DNA of 64,000 nucleotides, taken from contig CACNDW010000007.1 in NCBI GenBank assembly GCA_902619315.1, positions 1 through 64,000 of the forward strand, read 5' to 3'. A program made the position numbers and the translations under genes. Source of the stretch: an uncultured Bacteroidota bacterium (GTDB lineage Bacteria > Bacteroidota > Bacteroidia > Flavobacteriales > Flavobacteriaceae). Of this stretch, positions 16,861-24,771 are shown one piece after another. Each line of letters starts with the position of its first letter. Positions within the stretch are counted from its first letter, which is position 1. The notes beneath the pieces are model-generated. The model saw only the letters and a list, made by a program, of their open reading frames with translations, had not been told where the DNA came from and made no database searches.

Positions 16861-16906
16861 CCATTTTTATAATTGGGAGTTACATTATTGACTTACTCAC
16901 CCCATT

Positions 16907-16947
16907 CAACAAAAAACTACTTCTCTAAAACCCACACCCCTAAAAGT
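16907..16947 (-). repeat. Block a, right copy (inverted partner of 1505-1545)
   Basis: 41 bp, reverse complement of 1505-1545 with four mismatches. It is 189 bp inside the right boundary of the tRNA-bounded segment, while block b is near the left boundary. Confidence 0.75.
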
Positions 16948-16993
16948 GGAGGGAACGCTTTATGAAGTTTTTTGGATTTTATACAAAAGAATT

Positions 16994-17015
16994 ACTGCCA
17001 AATAACTGCCAAAAA
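16994..17015 (+). repeat. Two 11-bp direct repeats left of the broken tRNA copy
   Basis: ACTGCCAAATA (16994-17004) then ACTGCCAAAAA (17005-17015). Same period and similar sequence (TG-C-AAATA) as the pair at 12814-12835. Confidence 0.5.
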
Positions 17016-17073
17016 GTGAATAAAAATGGCTAAATTTAAAAAGTCTTTTAACTGGGAGGGTCAGCATTTACGG

Positions 17074-17136
17074 GGGCTCGAACCAAGGACCCTCTGATTA
17101 ACAGTCAGATGCTCTAACCAACTGAGCTAAGGAGGA
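17074..17136 (-). pseudogene. Truncated tRNA-Asn copy (first 63 nt)
   Basis: Identical over 63 bp to the 5' part of the intact tRNA-Asn (12919-12981), from the first base to the start of the 3' T-stem strand. Beyond that the sequence diverges: the T stem (CTTGG against CCCCG) and the acceptor stem can no longer form, so it cannot yield a tRNA. It has the better promoter of the two copies (TATATTTG at 17145-17152), as if this were the original 5' end of the locus. Confidence 0.85.
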
Positions 17137-17144
17137 TTAATTCG

Positions 17145-17152
17145 CAAATATA
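17145..17152 (-). promoter_or_regulatory. -7 box TATATTTG upstream of the broken tRNA-Asn
   Basis: Perfect match to TAnnTTTG, 8 bp upstream of the first base of the truncated tRNA. No clear -33 TTTG at 19 bp. Confidence 0.5.
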
Positions 17153-17279
17153 AAACTATCCAATTTAAATATTGATTTTTTTTTGATTATTAGTTAGGAG
17201 TTTTGACGCTTACAGATCATTGATGTTATCATACTGCAAAAAATTGTAATATTGTAATAAGCAACCTTTTATTTAAAAT

Positions 17280-19061
17280 ATGAGAATTTTTTTAAGTTTA
17301 TTTTTGGTTTCTTTTATTTGGAGCTGTGGAAAAAATATAGACAAAGGTGAACTTTTTCTACCAGATGGTTTTTCATCAACTGTTTTTGTGGATAGTTTAT
17401 CAAAGAATATAAGACATATTACTGTAAATGAAAATGGAGATTTATACGCAAAATATAAAAGTCTTAATAATGATAATTCACTGGCTGCAATTAGAGACAA
17501 TAACAATGATGGTAAGGCTGATACAATTTTAAATTTCGGGAAATTTAAAATTAAATCAAATGAAAGTAATTTTGAATGGGCAGGGTTACTGGAGACTGGA
17601 GCAAGAGTTAGAAACGGATACCTATATTATAGCTCCGAGCTTGTAGTATATAGAGTCAAATTGGATGACAACCTTGTCCCTGCATCTGAACCAGAGGTAA
17701 TTGTAATTGATGATCATGATCATGGAAGTCACGAGCATATTGCAAAACCAATTACTTTTGACGGAAAAGGGGGGCTATATGTACCATTCGGTGCACCTTC
17801 AAATGCATGTGTAAATCCAAAAAGAACCCCACTTACGCCAGGTGTTGACCCATGTCCAGAGCTTGAGAATCACGCAGGAGTTTGGAAGTTTGATGAAAAT
17901 AAGCTTAACCAAACTCAAAGTGATGGAGTAAAATATGCCACTGGCATAAGAAGTATAGTCGCACTTGATTGGAATTTTGAAAACGAATGTCTATATGCAG
18001 TTGTTCATGGTAGAGATAACCTTTTTCGTCTGTGGCCTCAAAAGTATACTCGATGGGAGAGCGCAATGTTGCCCTCTGAGGAATTTATTAAAATAGAAAA
18101 AGGGGATAATTTTGGTTGGCCATATTGTTACTACGATCAGATAAAAGGTAAAAAAGTATTGGGGCCTGAGTATGGGGGTGATGGTGATATAATTGGCAGG
18201 TGTGATCAATTTAAAAATCCTGAAATTGGCTTCCCAGGACACTGGGCTCCGAATGATTTAGTTTTTTATACCGGCGATGATTTCCCATCTAGATATAAAA
18301 ATGGAGCATTTATAGCATTTCACGGATCAACTAACAGAGCACCATACCCACAGTCCAGCTACTTTGTAGCATTTATCCCTTTTGAAGGTGGCAAACCAAC
18401 CGGTCAATATGAAGTTTTTGCTGATGGATTTGCACAAATTGATCCTATTGCAAGTGTAGACGACGCCAAATATAGACCAATGGGAATAGCATTTTCTCCA
18501 AAAGGCGGAATGTTTATTGGTGATACAGAGAAAGGAAGAATTTGGAAAATTCAATATAATGGGGATAAGGACAAATTCAGTGCTAAAGATTTGGCTAAAA
18601 TGGAAATGCGTAAATTAAATTCTAACATAAGAACACCAGATAAAGAAAAAGATAAAATCGAAATCGGAAGTCAATATGAATATAGAGATGGGATTTTATT
18701 TAAACTTAACAAACCAAAGGTTGTTACTGCTGGTCAGGAGCTCTACAATATTTACTGTATTTCATGTCATCAAGGAGATGGAAAAGGCGCAAAAGGAAGA
18801 TTTCCAAGTTTGGTTGGAACCGATTGGGTAACTGGTGACAAAAAAAGATTAATCAATGTTCTACTAAATGGACTAGAAGGAGAGATAATTGTAAATGGTG
18901 AAACTTGGAATGGATATATGCCACAGCATAGTTTTTTGAATGATCAACAAATAACTGATATTTTAAATTATATAAGGACAAATTTTGGCAATAAAGCAAG
19001 TGAAATAGATACAGATGAGGTAAGAAGTCTCAGAGGTAAAAAATTTATAACAATGAAATAA
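17280..19061 (+). CDS. Exported beta-propeller dehydrogenase fused to cytochrome c
   Basis: Lipoprotein (lipobox SFIWSC, Cys16) of 593 aa. Residues about 25-440 form a six-bladed propeller of the sorbosone/PQQ-type dehydrogenase class, with motifs typical of the fold (NNDGKADTI, GDNFGWPYCYYD, MGIAFSPKGGMFIGD). The C-terminal about 110 residues are a class I cytochrome c: heme motif C493-I-S-C496-H497 and a candidate axial Met in NGYMPQHSF. It oxidises a substrate in the periplasm and passes electrons to its own heme. First gene of a four-gene plus-strand operon with two amidohydrolases and a PLP enzyme; the shared substrate is unknown. Confidence 0.85.
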   Translation: MRIFLSLFLVSFIWSCGKNIDKGELFLPDGFSSTVFVDSLSKNIRHITVNENGDLYAKYKSLNNDNSLAAIRDNNNDGKADTILNFGKFKIKSNESNFEWAGLLETGARVRNGYLYYSSELVVYRVKLDDNLVPASEPEVIVIDDHDHGSHEHIAKPITFDGKGGLYVPFGAPSNACVNPKRTPLTPGVDPCPELENHAGVWKFDENKLNQTQSDGVKYATGIRSIVALDWNFENECLYAVVHGRDNLFRLWPQKYTRWESAMLPSEEFIKIEKGDNFGWPYCYYDQIKGKKVLGPEYGGDGDIIGRCDQFKNPEIGFPGHWAPNDLVFYTGDDFPSRYKNGAFIAFHGSTNRAPYPQSSYFVAFIPFEGGKPTGQYEVFADGFAQIDPIASVDDAKYRPMGIAFSPKGGMFIGDTEKGRIWKIQYNGDKDKFSAKDLAKMEMRKLNSNIRTPDKEKDKIEIGSQYEYRDGILFKLNKPKVVTAGQELYNIYCISCHQGDGKGAKGRFPSLVGTDWVTGDKKRLINVLLNGLEGEIIVNGETWNGYMPQHSFLNDQQITDILNYIRTNFGNKASEIDTDEVRSLRGKKFITMK

Positions 19062-19069
19062 ATAAAATT

Positions 19070-20323
19070 ATGAACAAAATGAAAAAAACAATAAAACTGA
19101 TCATTACACTGCTGATTTTTAATTTGAATTACAGCCAACAATATGATTTAGTTGTAAAAAATGGTTTTCTTATTGATGCCAAAAATAATATTAATAAAAC
19201 AATGGATATTGCTATTAAGGAAGGTAAAATAGCTTCTGTTGAAAGGAAAATTGATGCCAGTTTAGCAAAAAAAGTAATCGATGCTAAAGGTCTAGTGGTA
19301 ACTCCCGGATTAATTGATATCCATACTCATAATTTTTATGGTACTAAACCTAACAGTGCATATAGCAATGGTTTTAATTCTTTACCACCTGATGGATTTA
19401 CTTTCAGAGCTGGTGTTACCACAGTTGTTGATTGCGGAGGTGCTGGATGGAGGAATTTTATTACGTTCAAGGAACAAGTAATAGACAGATCAAAAACAAG
19501 GGTTTTAGCACTAATCAATATTGTTGGCAGGGGGATGAGTGGTAACCCAAATGAACAAGATATAAGTGATATGGATCCTAAATTAACTTCCATGATGGCT
19601 GATCAGTTTAAAGAACATATTGTGGGGGTTAAATTAGCTCATTTTTTGGGTTATAATTGGAAACCTACAGAGCTAGCTGTCGAAGCAGGCGAAATTTCCA
19701 AAATACCTGTAGTGATTGACTTCGGAGCAAGTGATCCTGTTTTACCTCTAAACACTTTGTTAAACGAAAAGCTAAGACCTGGTGACATCTACACTCATTG
19801 CTATTCAGATGTAAAAGGAAGAACAGCTATATTGGATGAAAATGGAAAGGTGAGAGATTACGTTTTTGAAGCTCAAAAAAGGGGTGTTGTAATGGATGTG
19901 GGTCATGGCGCTGGGAGTTTTTATTTTCATCAAGCAATACCAGCTGTTCGACAAGGTTTAAAACCTAACTCCATCAGTACTGATTTACACATTTTTAGCA
20001 TGAATGGTGGTGCGAAAAATATGACAAATGTTATGTCAAAATTCCTTAATATGGACATGACTCTTGAGGAGGTTATTGAGGCGTCGACATGGAAACCAGC
20101 TCAGTACATCCAAAGAACAGAATTAGGACATCTGTCTGAAGGGGCTATTGCTGATTTATCAATTCTGAAAATTCATCAAGGTAATTTTGGATTTTTAGAT
20201 GTCCGATTCAAAAGAATGAAAGGTGATAAAAAAATAGTTTGTGAGTTAACCCTTAAAGATGGGGAGGTTGTTTATGATTTAAATGGAATTGCCAGCCAAG
20301 ATTGGGACAAACAGTATCAATAA
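19070..20323 (+). CDS. Exported amidohydrolase/deacetylase, copy 1
   Basis: Metal-dependent amidohydrolase of 417 aa with signal peptide (ends near LNLNYSQ). The H85-T-H87 pair in LIDIHTHN, K188 in VGVKLAH (candidate carbamylated lysine), H243 in IYTHCYSD and the Asp in STDLHIF are visible. By eye the beta-5 His is replaced by D217 (PVVIDFG). The sequence fits the EF_0837/Atu3266 group, studied members of which hydrolyse R-configured alpha-acyl carboxylates. These occur beside SelA-like PLP enzymes, as here. It starts 8 bp after the dehydrogenase gene. Product and substrate in this organism are not known. Confidence 0.8.
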   Translation: MNKMKKTIKLIITLLIFNLNYSQQYDLVVKNGFLIDAKNNINKTMDIAIKEGKIASVERKIDASLAKKVIDAKGLVVTPGLIDIHTHNFYGTKPNSAYSNGFNSLPPDGFTFRAGVTTVVDCGGAGWRNFITFKEQVIDRSKTRVLALINIVGRGMSGNPNEQDISDMDPKLTSMMADQFKEHIVGVKLAHFLGYNWKPTELAVEAGEISKIPVVIDFGASDPVLPLNTLLNEKLRPGDIYTHCYSDVKGRTAILDENGKVRDYVFEAQKRGVVMDVGHGAGSFYFHQAIPAVRQGLKPNSISTDLHIFSMNGGAKNMTNVMSKFLNMDMTLEEVIEASTWKPAQYIQRTELGHLSEGAIADLSILKIHQGNFGFLDVRFKRMKGDKKIVCELTLKDGEVVYDLNGIASQDWDKQYQ

Positions 20324-20344
20324 CATTTTACTAAAATTTGAAAA

Positions 20345-21625
20345 ATGAACCGAAGAAAATTACTTAAATCGTTTGCATCACTTCCCTTAATTGGAAGTTT
20401 TTTAAATTCTGAATTATTGTATTCAAAGGATAATTCAGAGTTTAATTTAGATTTTGCACAAAAAGACATTTACAAAGACCTTGGAGTTAGAACTTTTATT
20501 AATTGTGCAGGAACATATACTGCTCTCACAGGCTCTTTAATGCCCAAGGAAGTAACAGATGCGATTACTTTTGGCACCAGTCAATATGTTGAGCTAGATG
20601 AATTGCAAGATAGAGTTGGAGAGAGAATAAGCGAGCTTTTAAAATGTGAATATGCAACGGTCTCCTCTGGATGTTTTGGAGCAATGAGCATTGCTACCGC
20701 TGGAGTCATGTGCGGAATGGATAACAATAAAGTTATCCAGCTACCCAATACTGATGGTATGAAGAATGAAGTAATTTTACAAGAGTCACATTACATGGGC
20801 TATTGTCAAGCTCTTACAAATGTAGGTGCAAAACTCGTTAAAATTAAATCTACCAAAGACCTTGAAAAATCAATAAATAGTAAAACTGCAATGTTGTGGT
20901 TTTTGAATGCAGGAAATGATAAGGGATCAATCAAGTGGCAAGAGTTTGTAGACTTAGGAAAAAAACATAATATTCCGACATTTATTGATTGTGCTGCAGA
21001 TGTCCCTCCAGTAGAGAATTTATTCAGATTTACAAAAATGGGATTTGACCTTGTGGCATTTTCTGGAGGTAAAGGCTTAAGAGGTCCTCAAAGTGCTGGT
21101 TTATTATTGGGAAACAAAAAATTAATAAAAGCTGCAAGACTTCATACGCCACCAAGAGGTGTAACAATTGGAAGGGGAATGAAAGTTAATAAGGAGGAAG
21201 TTCTAGGAATGCTCACTGCACTTGAGCTTTATCTTAAAAAAGACCATGATAAAGAATGGAAAATGTGGGAAGGTCAAATCCAAATGATAAGTGATTCTGC
21301 GAGATCATTTGATGGAGTTAAATCAGAAATTTTTGTGCCTAAATATGCAAATCATGTTCCTAGCTTAAAAATCCATTGGGATTCAAAAAAAATTAATATT
21401 ACTCCAAATCAATTTAGACATGAATTAAGAAGCGGTCATCCCTCAATTGAAACAACAGGGGATAATGAATCAGTTGGAATAACCACATGGATGATGGAGC
21501 CAGGCCAGGAGAGAACTGTTTCAAGAAGAATTCGTGAAATATTTAATATGGCAAAAAACGGGTATAATGGATCTAAAAACACGAATAGTGATTGGATGGG
21601 ATACATGAAAAAAGAGAAAGCATAA
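20345..21625 (+). CDS. SelA-like PLP enzyme with Tat signal (DgaE/EF_0838 type)
   Basis: PLP-dependent fold-type I enzyme of 426 aa similar to SelA and to D-glucosaminate-6-phosphate ammonia-lyase-type proteins. K243 in SGGKGLRGPQSAG is the predicted PLP-binding lysine, and DCAADVPP holds the Asp that contacts the pyridine nitrogen. The N-terminus MNRRKLLKSFASLPLIGSFL looks like a twin-arginine signal, so a folded, cofactor-loaded enzyme is probably exported. It lies between two amidohydrolases, matching the family gene order (hydrolase next to PLP lyase). Probable role: elimination of ammonia from a D-amino acid or amino sugar acid freed by the hydrolases; inferred. Confidence 0.8.
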   Translation: MNRRKLLKSFASLPLIGSFLNSELLYSKDNSEFNLDFAQKDIYKDLGVRTFINCAGTYTALTGSLMPKEVTDAITFGTSQYVELDELQDRVGERISELLKCEYATVSSGCFGAMSIATAGVMCGMDNNKVIQLPNTDGMKNEVILQESHYMGYCQALTNVGAKLVKIKSTKDLEKSINSKTAMLWFLNAGNDKGSIKWQEFVDLGKKHNIPTFIDCAADVPPVENLFRFTKMGFDLVAFSGGKGLRGPQSAGLLLGNKKLIKAARLHTPPRGVTIGRGMKVNKEEVLGMLTALELYLKKDHDKEWKMWEGQIQMISDSARSFDGVKSEIFVPKYANHVPSLKIHWDSKKINITPNQFRHELRSGHPSIETTGDNESVGITTWMMEPGQERTVSRRIREIFNMAKNGYNGSKNTNSDWMGYMKKEKA

Positions 21626-21635
21626 GAAATAGGAT

Positions 21636-22925
21636 ATGTCTAAATTGGTATGTCATTTTTTTTTGATAATGTTTTTTTGGGTATCGCTTTGCGACGCTCA
21701 AGTTTTTGATTTAATCATAAAAAATGGACATGTAATTGATCCTAAAAATAATCTAGATTCAAAACTTGATATTGGAATATCAAATGGTATTATTAAAAAA
21801 GTATCATATAACCTCTCTCCTTATCAATCAAAAAAAATAATTGATGCGAGTGGCATGTTTGTGGTTCCTGGGTTAATCGATATTCATACACATGTTTTCG
21901 TGGGTGGCATTCCAGATGTTTTCGCTAATGGAAGAAACAGCGTTTCTGCTGATAATTTTAGTTTCAGGTCTGGTATTACAACTATGGTAGATGCAGGAAC
22001 ATCTGGATGGAGGAATTTCCCAATATTTAAAAAAAACGTAATTGAAAAATCTAAAACAAGAATTTTAGTTTTTTTAAATATTGCTGGAAATGGAATGAGT
22101 GGAGACCCAATTTTGACTGGACTTGTTGACGACAATTATCTTGAAAAAATAACTTCTGATGAAAAATATAACCAACAAGATATAGTAGATATGAATGCCC
22201 AAAAAACAGCATCTGTTATAAATCAAAATAAAGATGTTATTATAGGAGTTAAAATAGGGCATTACGAGGGGGAGGAAATAACTCCATTTAAAAGAGCAAT
22301 TGAGGCTGGTATAATAGCTAACGTTCCTGTAATTGTTGAGTGTCATCTGCCTGAAATATCTCTTGAAAATCAATTAAGAATGATGAGGAAAGGTGACATT
22401 TTATCCCATTCATTTGAAAATGTTGAAGAAAGGGAAACGATCATAGATGAAAATGGTAATGTAAGAAAGTATGTAATTGATGCAAAGCAAAGAGGTGTTA
22501 TTTTTGATGTAAGTCATGGGGGGTATGGATTTTGGTTTAATCAGGCACTTCCTGCTTTAAATAATGGATTTAAACCTGATACTTTTGGTTCTGATTTGCA
22601 CAAATTCAGTATGAATAAAGGGATGAAAAATATGCTGAATATAATGTCAAAATATCTAAACATGGGCATGAATATAAATGATGTAATACTTCGCGCGACA
22701 TGGAATCCTGCAAAATCAATAAAAAGAGGAGATGACTTAGGTTCACTCACTGTTGGAAATAAGGCTGATATTGCTGTTCTTAGTTTAGATAGTGGGAATT
22801 TTGGTTTTGTTGATGCAGCGGGCTTTAAGATCAAAGGGGACAAAAAGTTTCAGGCTGAATTAACAATAAAGGACGGTCTAATTCAATGGGATCTAAATGG
22901 CTTGGGAGCTAGAAAATATAATTAA
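21636..22925 (+). CDS. Exported amidohydrolase/deacetylase, copy 2
   Basis: Paralogue of the 19070 gene, 429 aa, same layout: signal peptide (ends near VSLCDAQ), H84-T-H86 in IDIHTHVF, K206 in IGVKIGHYEG, H258 in ILSHSFEN and Asp in GSDLHKF. The position of the beta-5 His is E235 (PVIVECHLPE), although H237 is close and could serve. It begins 10 bp after the PLP gene and ends the operon. Two diverged copies suggest two related substrates or acyl groups. Confidence 0.8.
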   Translation: MSKLVCHFFLIMFFWVSLCDAQVFDLIIKNGHVIDPKNNLDSKLDIGISNGIIKKVSYNLSPYQSKKIIDASGMFVVPGLIDIHTHVFVGGIPDVFANGRNSVSADNFSFRSGITTMVDAGTSGWRNFPIFKKNVIEKSKTRILVFLNIAGNGMSGDPILTGLVDDNYLEKITSDEKYNQQDIVDMNAQKTASVINQNKDVIIGVKIGHYEGEEITPFKRAIEAGIIANVPVIVECHLPEISLENQLRMMRKGDILSHSFENVEERETIIDENGNVRKYVIDAKQRGVIFDVSHGGYGFWFNQALPALNNGFKPDTFGSDLHKFSMNKGMKNMLNIMSKYLNMGMNINDVILRATWNPAKSIKRGDDLGSLTVGNKADIAVLSLDSGNFGFVDAAGFKIKGDKKFQAELTIKDGLIQWDLNGLGARKYN

Positions 22926-22980
22926 TAATTATTAGTACTGCTTAATTAAAGACATATAGACAATGTAGCGTCAAATATGG

Positions 22981-23571
22981 TTAACACCCACCTATGACAT
23001 AAACTTGAATACAATCATCTGAACTTCCTTGGTATTCTTCAAATTCTGTGTAAGTAAAAACTACTGGCTCTGTATTCTTGCCATCACAGACAACATCCAT
23101 CCTAATTGAATTATCAGCCTCGGTGTAGGTGAAGCTTATTGTAGCATCCAAATTCTCAATTCCTCCGTCACTGTTAGTATAACTAGCTATTTCATCAATT
23201 TCAAAGAGGTCTTTCTCATTTTTTGAAATCTCAATAATTGTTTTGTCATATCCCTCCTCGAAATAATTCAAATTAAAAACTCCCTCTTGCCAAAAATAAC
23301 AATACCATTTAGGGTTAACATCTGTAGTTGTTAACGATAAAAGCTTAAAAAGGGACGATTTATCAAATGATAGGACTCTTTGAAAATTTGGAACATCATT
23401 GTTTTGCCAAAAGGTTCCACTAAATCTTTCTGTAAAAACTTTATCATTATTATCAGAATTCGAAAGATCAAAATCATCTGAACTGCTAATATTATTATCA
23501 GAGCAACTATTTATAAAGAGAAGGACAAATACAACAACAAGGAAAAAATTCGATTCATTAACATTATTCAT
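22981..23571 (-). CDS. Unknown lipoprotein
   Basis: About 196 aa from ATG 23571 (the frame is open to 23586). Lipobox LLFINSC (Cys23) then an Asp/Ser-rich linker, then a compact beta-rich domain ending CIQVYVIGGC with a Cys pair that may bridge. No family recognised. It is convergent with the preceding operon, which ends 55 bp away. Confidence 0.55.
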   Translation of the reverse strand: MNNVNESNFFLVVVFVLLFINSCSDNNISSSDDFDLSNSDNNDKVFTERFSGTFWQNNDVPNFQRVLSFDKSSLFKLLSLTTTDVNPKWYCYFWQEGVFNLNYFEEGYDKTIIEISKNEKDLFEIDEIASYTNSDGGIENLDATISFTYTEADNSIRMDVVCDGKNTEPVVFTYTEFEEYQGSSDDCIQVYVIGGC

Positions 23572-23761
23572 ACAGCACAACATCAAATTTGAGCTACAAA
23601 AATATTAAACTTTAGTCAAAAAACACACAACCTTTGTAATATATAAATTTTTAAATGGAGCAGCGTAAAATCCTCACCTTGATAGAGAGCTAACATAGAT
23701 TTATTTCTTTAGTTAAGGCTTGGTTATCTTAACCTCTAATAGAGGGTTTTATCCCGTCAAA

Positions 23762-24415
23762 TTAAAATGATAAACCAAAGCCAAGATTACCGACTAACAT
23801 TCTGTTTTCATCAACACCGTCAATTTTGGGTATACCTGATGAAGCTAGCTCTTTATGATTGGGATTGAAATTATCTGTAGCCTTAAAGGTCATAATCTTT
23901 GGTAAGTTACCTAAGCCATACCCCATTTCAATTCTAAAGTAAAAAGCACCCCCTGTTTTCATTCCAATTCTTAAGTTAGTTGTTGTAAGATCCACTTTCC
24001 CTTGCCCAGAACCAACTGAGCCGTTTGTTAGGGGAACATTCATGAAATTTGCATTATAACTTAGATTGGAGTAACTCAAACCAATGTATACTCCCTTACC
24101 CTTTTCTTTGATGAAGTAGGATATACCCCATTCAGAAAAAAGAAATTCGGCCTCCCTATCATAATCTTCATAGGAATATTGAGAGTAGTCGAAGTATGGA
24201 GCAATGTGGTTGTCAAAAAATGGCAAAATATATTGTGAGCCAACTACAGCCATATAAGGAAAGCCAAACTTTAAGCCTGCTGAAAATCTTTTGATGTCAT
24301 ATTCTATAGATAATGAATCCTTTTCTTCATGAATAACTATAGTTAAAAGTTCTTTATTCATATTTCCGAAGCCAAATGTTGGTAAAATGATCAAAAGTAA
24401 AAATTGTTTTCTCAT
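23762..24415 (-). CDS. Unknown outer-membrane beta-barrel-like protein
   Basis: 217 aa with signal peptide (LLLIILPTFGFGN). The mature part alternates polar and aromatic residues with glycine-rich turns (FRIEMGYGLGNLPKIM, MLVGNLGFGLSF) and ends in an aromatic residue, as small outer-membrane barrels do. No specific family or function recognised. Confidence 0.6.
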   Translation of the reverse strand: MRKQFLLLIILPTFGFGNMNKELLTIVIHEEKDSLSIEYDIKRFSAGLKFGFPYMAVVGSQYILPFFDNHIAPYFDYSQYSYEDYDREAEFLFSEWGISYFIKEKGKGVYIGLSYSNLSYNANFMNVPLTNGSVGSGQGKVDLTTTNLRIGMKTGGAFYFRIEMGYGLGNLPKIMTFKATDNFNPNHKELASSGIPKIDGVDENRMLVGNLGFGLSF

Positions 24416-24771
24416 GAGATTTTAAATCTAATTGTGAAATTAATAGAAAACTAATCTGAATTTGCCTGAGGTCTAGTGTTTCCTAAAGAATACTGAGGTT
24501 TTACAATATTGTTAAACTTATAATAGAATTATTGGTAAAAATTATTGGTGTATAAGTTAAAATAATTAATACAAAATTTTTCTTAGTAATAAAAAAAGTA
24601 ATATTGTATAGATAATTATTGTTTATACAAATATTGTTTTTAAGCCTTTGCCCTTCCACATTAGGATTAGTTTTTTCGTTTGATTTGTTATGGTTTTGTT
24701 GTTTGAGTGGTGGGGCAAAGATGCTTAGGTGATCACTAAATGTAGACTTCAATTAACAAAATAAATTCATC
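24416..24771. other. 356-bp gap without a gene
   Basis: No supported gene. An imperfect inverted repeat pairs AAGCCTTTGCCC (about 24641) with GGGGCAAAGATGCTT (about 24712), and AACTTATA / TATAAGTT pair near 24516 and 24551. The minus-strand frame here (24501-24752) has no signal, domain or promoter and is not called. Confidence 0.4.

Larger units (their letters stand above)
16084..17279. other. 1.2-kb non-coding, repeat-dense stretch
   Basis: No convincing gene. It holds, in order, the two 117-bp repeats with G-rich hairpins, an 11-bp inverted repeat, block a, an 11-bp tandem pair (16994-17015) and the broken tRNA-Asn copy. A GGGGGCATAATCACC motif at 16235-16249 resembles the start of the later hairpins. 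Confidence 0.7.

Noticed and set aside
17074..17136. Functional second tRNA-Asn
   Set aside because: The T stem and acceptor stem cannot form; only the first 63 nt are present.
24501..24752. Minus-strand 83-aa open frame as a gene
   Set aside because: No signal, domain, start context or promoter; AT-rich low-complexity composition.
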